From Novosphingobium acidiphilum DSM 19966 (GTDB lineage: Bacteria; Pseudomonadota; Alphaproteobacteria; Sphingomonadales; Sphingomonadaceae), in assembly GCF_000429005.1 (NCBI RefSeq), contig NZ_AUBA01000003.1, positions 62,001 to 126,000 on the forward strand: 64,000 nt of DNA, in the 5' to 3' direction. Both the position numbers and the translations under genes were made by a program. Shown here piece after piece: positions 61,838-64,000 of the stretch. The notes beneath the pieces were generated by a model. The model did no database searches, had not been told where the DNA came from, and saw nothing but the letters and a program-made list of their open reading frames with translations. Each line of letters starts with the position of its first letter. Position 1 is the stretch's first letter.

Positions 61838-61876
61838 GGGTGACAGATAGGGTGTCTGTTGCGTATGGGAAAGGCC

Positions 61877-62914
61877 ATGACACAGACATTGACGATCCGC
61901 CGCCCCGACGACTGGCATGTGCATTTGCGCGATGGTGCGTTGCTTAAGGGTGTGGCGCCGCACACGGCGCGGCAATTCGCGCGCGCGATCGTCATGCCCA
62001 ATCTCAATCCGCCGATGACCGATATGGCAGGCGTTGCCGCCTATCGCGCGCGGATCGTCGAGGCGGTGGGCCAGGGCAGCGATTTTGCCCCGCTGATGAC
62101 GCTGTACCTGACCGATGACACAGATCCCGACGAAGTGGCACGCGGCCATGCGGCGGGCGTGTTCGTGGCGGCCAAGCTATACCCGGCGCATGCCACCACC
62201 GGATCGGCGCACGGGGTGACCGATATCGCGCGGATCTATCCGGTGCTCGAACGCATGGCCGAAATCGGCATGCCGCTGCTGATCCATGGCGAAGTGACCG
62301 ATGCCGATGTCGATATCTTTGACCGCGAAGCCGTGTTCATCGCGCGCACGCTGACCCGGCTGATTGCCGATCTGCCCGGATTGCGTGTGGTGTTCGAACA
62401 TATCACCACCGCCGAAGCCGCCGACTTCGTGCGTGATGCGGGCCCCAATGTCGCTGCGACGATCACCCCGCAACACTTGCATATCAACCGCAATGCCATG
62501 CTGGTCGGCGGCATCCGCCCGCATGCCTATTGCCTGCCGGTGGCCAAGCGCGAACATCACCGCCAGGCGCTGCGCACGCTGGCGACATCGGGGTTCGATC
62601 GCGTGTTCCTGGGCACCGACACCGCGCCCCATGCGCAGCATCTGAAAGAAGCGGCGTGCGGCTGTGCCGGGCTGTTCAACGCTCCGTTCGCGCTGGAAAG
62701 CTATGCCACGGTGTTCGAGGAAGAGGGCGCGCTTGACCGGTTCGAGGCGTTCGCTTCGCGCAATGGCCCGGCGTTCTATCGCCTGCCGGTGAACACGCAG
62801 ACCGTGACGCTGGTGCGCGAACCGGTCACTGTGCCCGCCAGCTATGACTGCAACGGCACGACGATCGTGCCGTTTCACGCCGGCGAAACGCTTAATTGGC
62901 GGTTTGCCGGATAG
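61877..62914 (+). CDS. pyrC: Dihydroorotase
   Basis: 345-aa class II dihydroorotase of pyrimidine synthesis. Metal ligands in DDWHVHLRDG, carboxylated-lysine region AAKLYPAHATT, His in LLIHGEV and VFEHITT, and Asp in FLGTDTAPH are all present. Length matches PyrC. ATG 61877 is chosen over TTG 61859. With pyrE at 43746 it is the second de novo pyrimidine gene in the window. Confidence 0.96.
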   Translation: MTQTLTIRRPDDWHVHLRDGALLKGVAPHTARQFARAIVMPNLNPPMTDMAGVAAYRARIVEAVGQGSDFAPLMTLYLTDDTDPDEVARGHAAGVFVAAKLYPAHATTGSAHGVTDIARIYPVLERMAEIGMPLLIHGEVTDADVDIFDREAVFIARTLTRLIADLPGLRVVFEHITTAEAADFVRDAGPNVAATITPQHLHINRNAMLVGGIRPHAYCLPVAKREHHRQALRTLATSGFDRVFLGTDTAPHAQHLKEAACGCAGLFNAPFALESYATVFEEEGALDRFEAFASRNGPAFYRLPVNTQTVTLVREPVTVPASYDCNGTTIVPFHAGETLNWRFAG

Positions 62915-62951
62915 ACAAGCGTTGGGCTGATGCGCAAGGCAGACCCCACGG

Positions 62952-63857
62952 TCAGCGCGCCAAACGGTTGCGCCGCCAGATATCCCACACGAACAGCGCC
63001 AGCGCGATCCAGATCAGCACGAAACAGGCGACGCGCAGCGTATCGAGCGTTTCGCCCAGCACGATGCCGATCAGGAATACGATCGTCGGTGCCGTGAATT
63101 GCAGAAACCCCAGCGTCGACAGCGCCAGATTGCGTGCCGCCACCGCAAACAGGATCAGCGGCACCGCGGTGATCAACCCCGATGATACCAGCAGCACCGG
63201 CGTCAACCCGCCGCCGCCCATCGCCGACACGGCGGCCCCTTGCGTGGTGCCATAGGCCCAGAATGCGGCGAGCGGGTACAGCACCATGGTTTCGATCGTC
63301 AGCCCGGTGATCGCCTTGACCGGGGTGGTCTTGCGCATCAGGCCATACAGAGAAAACGTGACCGCAAGCGAAAGCGCGGTGCCCAGCATGGCAATCGCCC
63401 CGCCCAGCAACAGCGTGATCCCCGCCGCCGCGATGGCAACAGCGGTCCATTGCCGCCACGACAGGCGTTCGCCCAGAAACAGCGTGCCCAGTGCGACATT
63501 GACCAGCGGATTGATGTAATAGCCAAGGCTGGTCGCCAGCACGTGGCCGTGGACGACGGCGGCAACATAAAGCGTCCAGTTGGTGCCCACCAGCAGCGCG
63601 CTGACCACCAGGCGCAGCACCAGGCGCGGCTGGCGCAAGGTGGTGACAAGGTCGTTCCAGCCCTTGCTGATGGATACGAACACCAGGCACACGGGCAAAG
63701 TGAACACCACGCGCCAGGCCACCACGTCCAGCGGCGGCACAGCGTGCAGCAGATGGAACAGGATCGGCATGAAGCCCCAGATGATATAGGCCGACAGCCC
63801 GGCGATCAGGCCGGTGCGGGTGTGGTGGGCGGCGTTTGCAGTCATGCGCGGTGCCAT
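62952..63857 (-). CDS. rarD: RarD-type EamA transporter
   Basis: 301-aa ten-helix drug/metabolite transporter of the RarD subgroup. Marks: YIIWGFMPILFHLLHAVPPLDVVAWRV, the TNWTLYVAAVV stretch, YYINPLVNVALG and LGFLQFTAPTIVFLIG. ATG 63857 is chosen; 63845 is also possible. Substrate unknown (chloramphenicol-resistance-linked in E. coli). Confidence 0.9.
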   Translation of the reverse strand: MAPRMTANAAHHTRTGLIAGLSAYIIWGFMPILFHLLHAVPPLDVVAWRVVFTLPVCLVFVSISKGWNDLVTTLRQPRLVLRLVVSALLVGTNWTLYVAAVVHGHVLATSLGYYINPLVNVALGTLFLGERLSWRQWTAVAIAAAGITLLLGGAIAMLGTALSLAVTFSLYGLMRKTTPVKAITGLTIETMVLYPLAAFWAYGTTQGAAVSAMGGGGLTPVLLVSSGLITAVPLILFAVAARNLALSTLGFLQFTAPTIVFLIGIVLGETLDTLRVACFVLIWIALALFVWDIWRRNRLAR

Positions 63858-63941
63858 GGCAGGCGGGTTCGAACGCTGGCAAGGCAAGCGCGCGAAATAT
63901 CTGGTCAGGAAAACGCGTTCCACCAGGTTCATTCTTCATTC

Positions 63942-63969
63942 GTTCATGTTGGACGACCTAAACATGAAC
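63942..63969. promoter_or_regulatory. Inverted repeat at the right end of the window
   Basis: GTTCATGTT (63942-63950) and AACATGAAC (63961-63969), 10-nt spacer, upstream of rarD. Perfect 9-bp arms fit a dimeric repressor operator for rarD or for a gene starting beyond 64000. Confidence 0.45.
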
Positions 63970-64000
63970 AATCGAACGATCCCGCAGCACGATCCCACCG

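Overview
This window is GC-rich chromosomal DNA with long co-directional gene runs, many 4-nt ATGA/GTGA start-stop overlaps and few repeats. Gene content and order (aa3-type cox cluster with CtaG, SURF1 and thrC, argH-lipoprotein-lysA, rplU-rpmA, DUF4402 secreted protein) point to an alphaproteobacterium, most likely a sphingomonad. The taxonomic call is inference from synteny. No prophage, insertion sequence, integrase, CRISPR array or rRNA was found. One tRNA (Pro, anticodon TGG) is present.

Layout. 1-8400: glycolate operon (glcD, glcE, glcF, glcG, glcB malate synthase G, and a LctP/GlcA-type permease) ending at a 19-bp hairpin. 8447-10251: a DUF4402 protein, a small secreted protein, tRNA-Pro and a DUF1348 protein, all on the minus strand. 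10450-13271: an uncharacterised membrane protein with a helix-hairpin-helix-like segment, start-stop coupled to a patatin-like lipoprotein. 13350-20944: acyl-CoA catabolism, namely an atypical acyl-CoA dehydrogenase pair, an ALDH7-type dehydrogenase, then isobutyryl-CoA dehydrogenase, 3-hydroxyisobutyryl-CoA hydrolase, enoyl-CoA hydratase and 3-hydroxyisobutyrate dehydrogenase, which together cover most of valine catabolism. 20966-24647: RNase H-like protein, RluE-type pseudouridine synthase, and a two-subunit isoquinoline-oxidoreductase-type molybdenum enzyme. 24648-27439: CHAP amidase (minus), der and a DUF983 gene.

27518-33678 (minus): a five-gene unit of thioesterase, serine beta-lactamase-fold hydrolase, 3-hydroxyacyl-CoA dehydrogenase, acyl-CoA ligase and thiolase. 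33781-38066: TlpA-like lipoprotein diverging from argH, then a small lipoprotein, lysA and a siroheme-synthase N-terminal protein. 38113-44333 (minus): compressed operon pyrE-pdxJ-acpS-lepB-AI-2E transporter-DUF3089-ruvX-two PaaI thioesterases, with seven of eight junctions overlapping by 4 nt. 44636-54294: coxB-coxA, then an epoxide hydrolase and a thioredoxin-like gene interrupting the cluster, then ctaB-coxF-ctaG-coxC-DUF983-SURF1 and thrC. 54325-58161: methyltransferase, folB, FolM-like SDR, moaA, moaD, moaE. 58260-63857: a lipoprotein, rplU-rpmA, GNAT, TetR, ygfZ, pyrC and rarD.

Functionally the window is mostly core metabolism and respiration with two catabolic acyl-CoA islands. The parts least explained by known families are the 10450-13271 membrane/patatin pair, the five-gene minus-strand acyl-CoA unit, and several strong inverted repeats next to start codons. 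No clearly novel multi-gene system could be proven from sequence alone.
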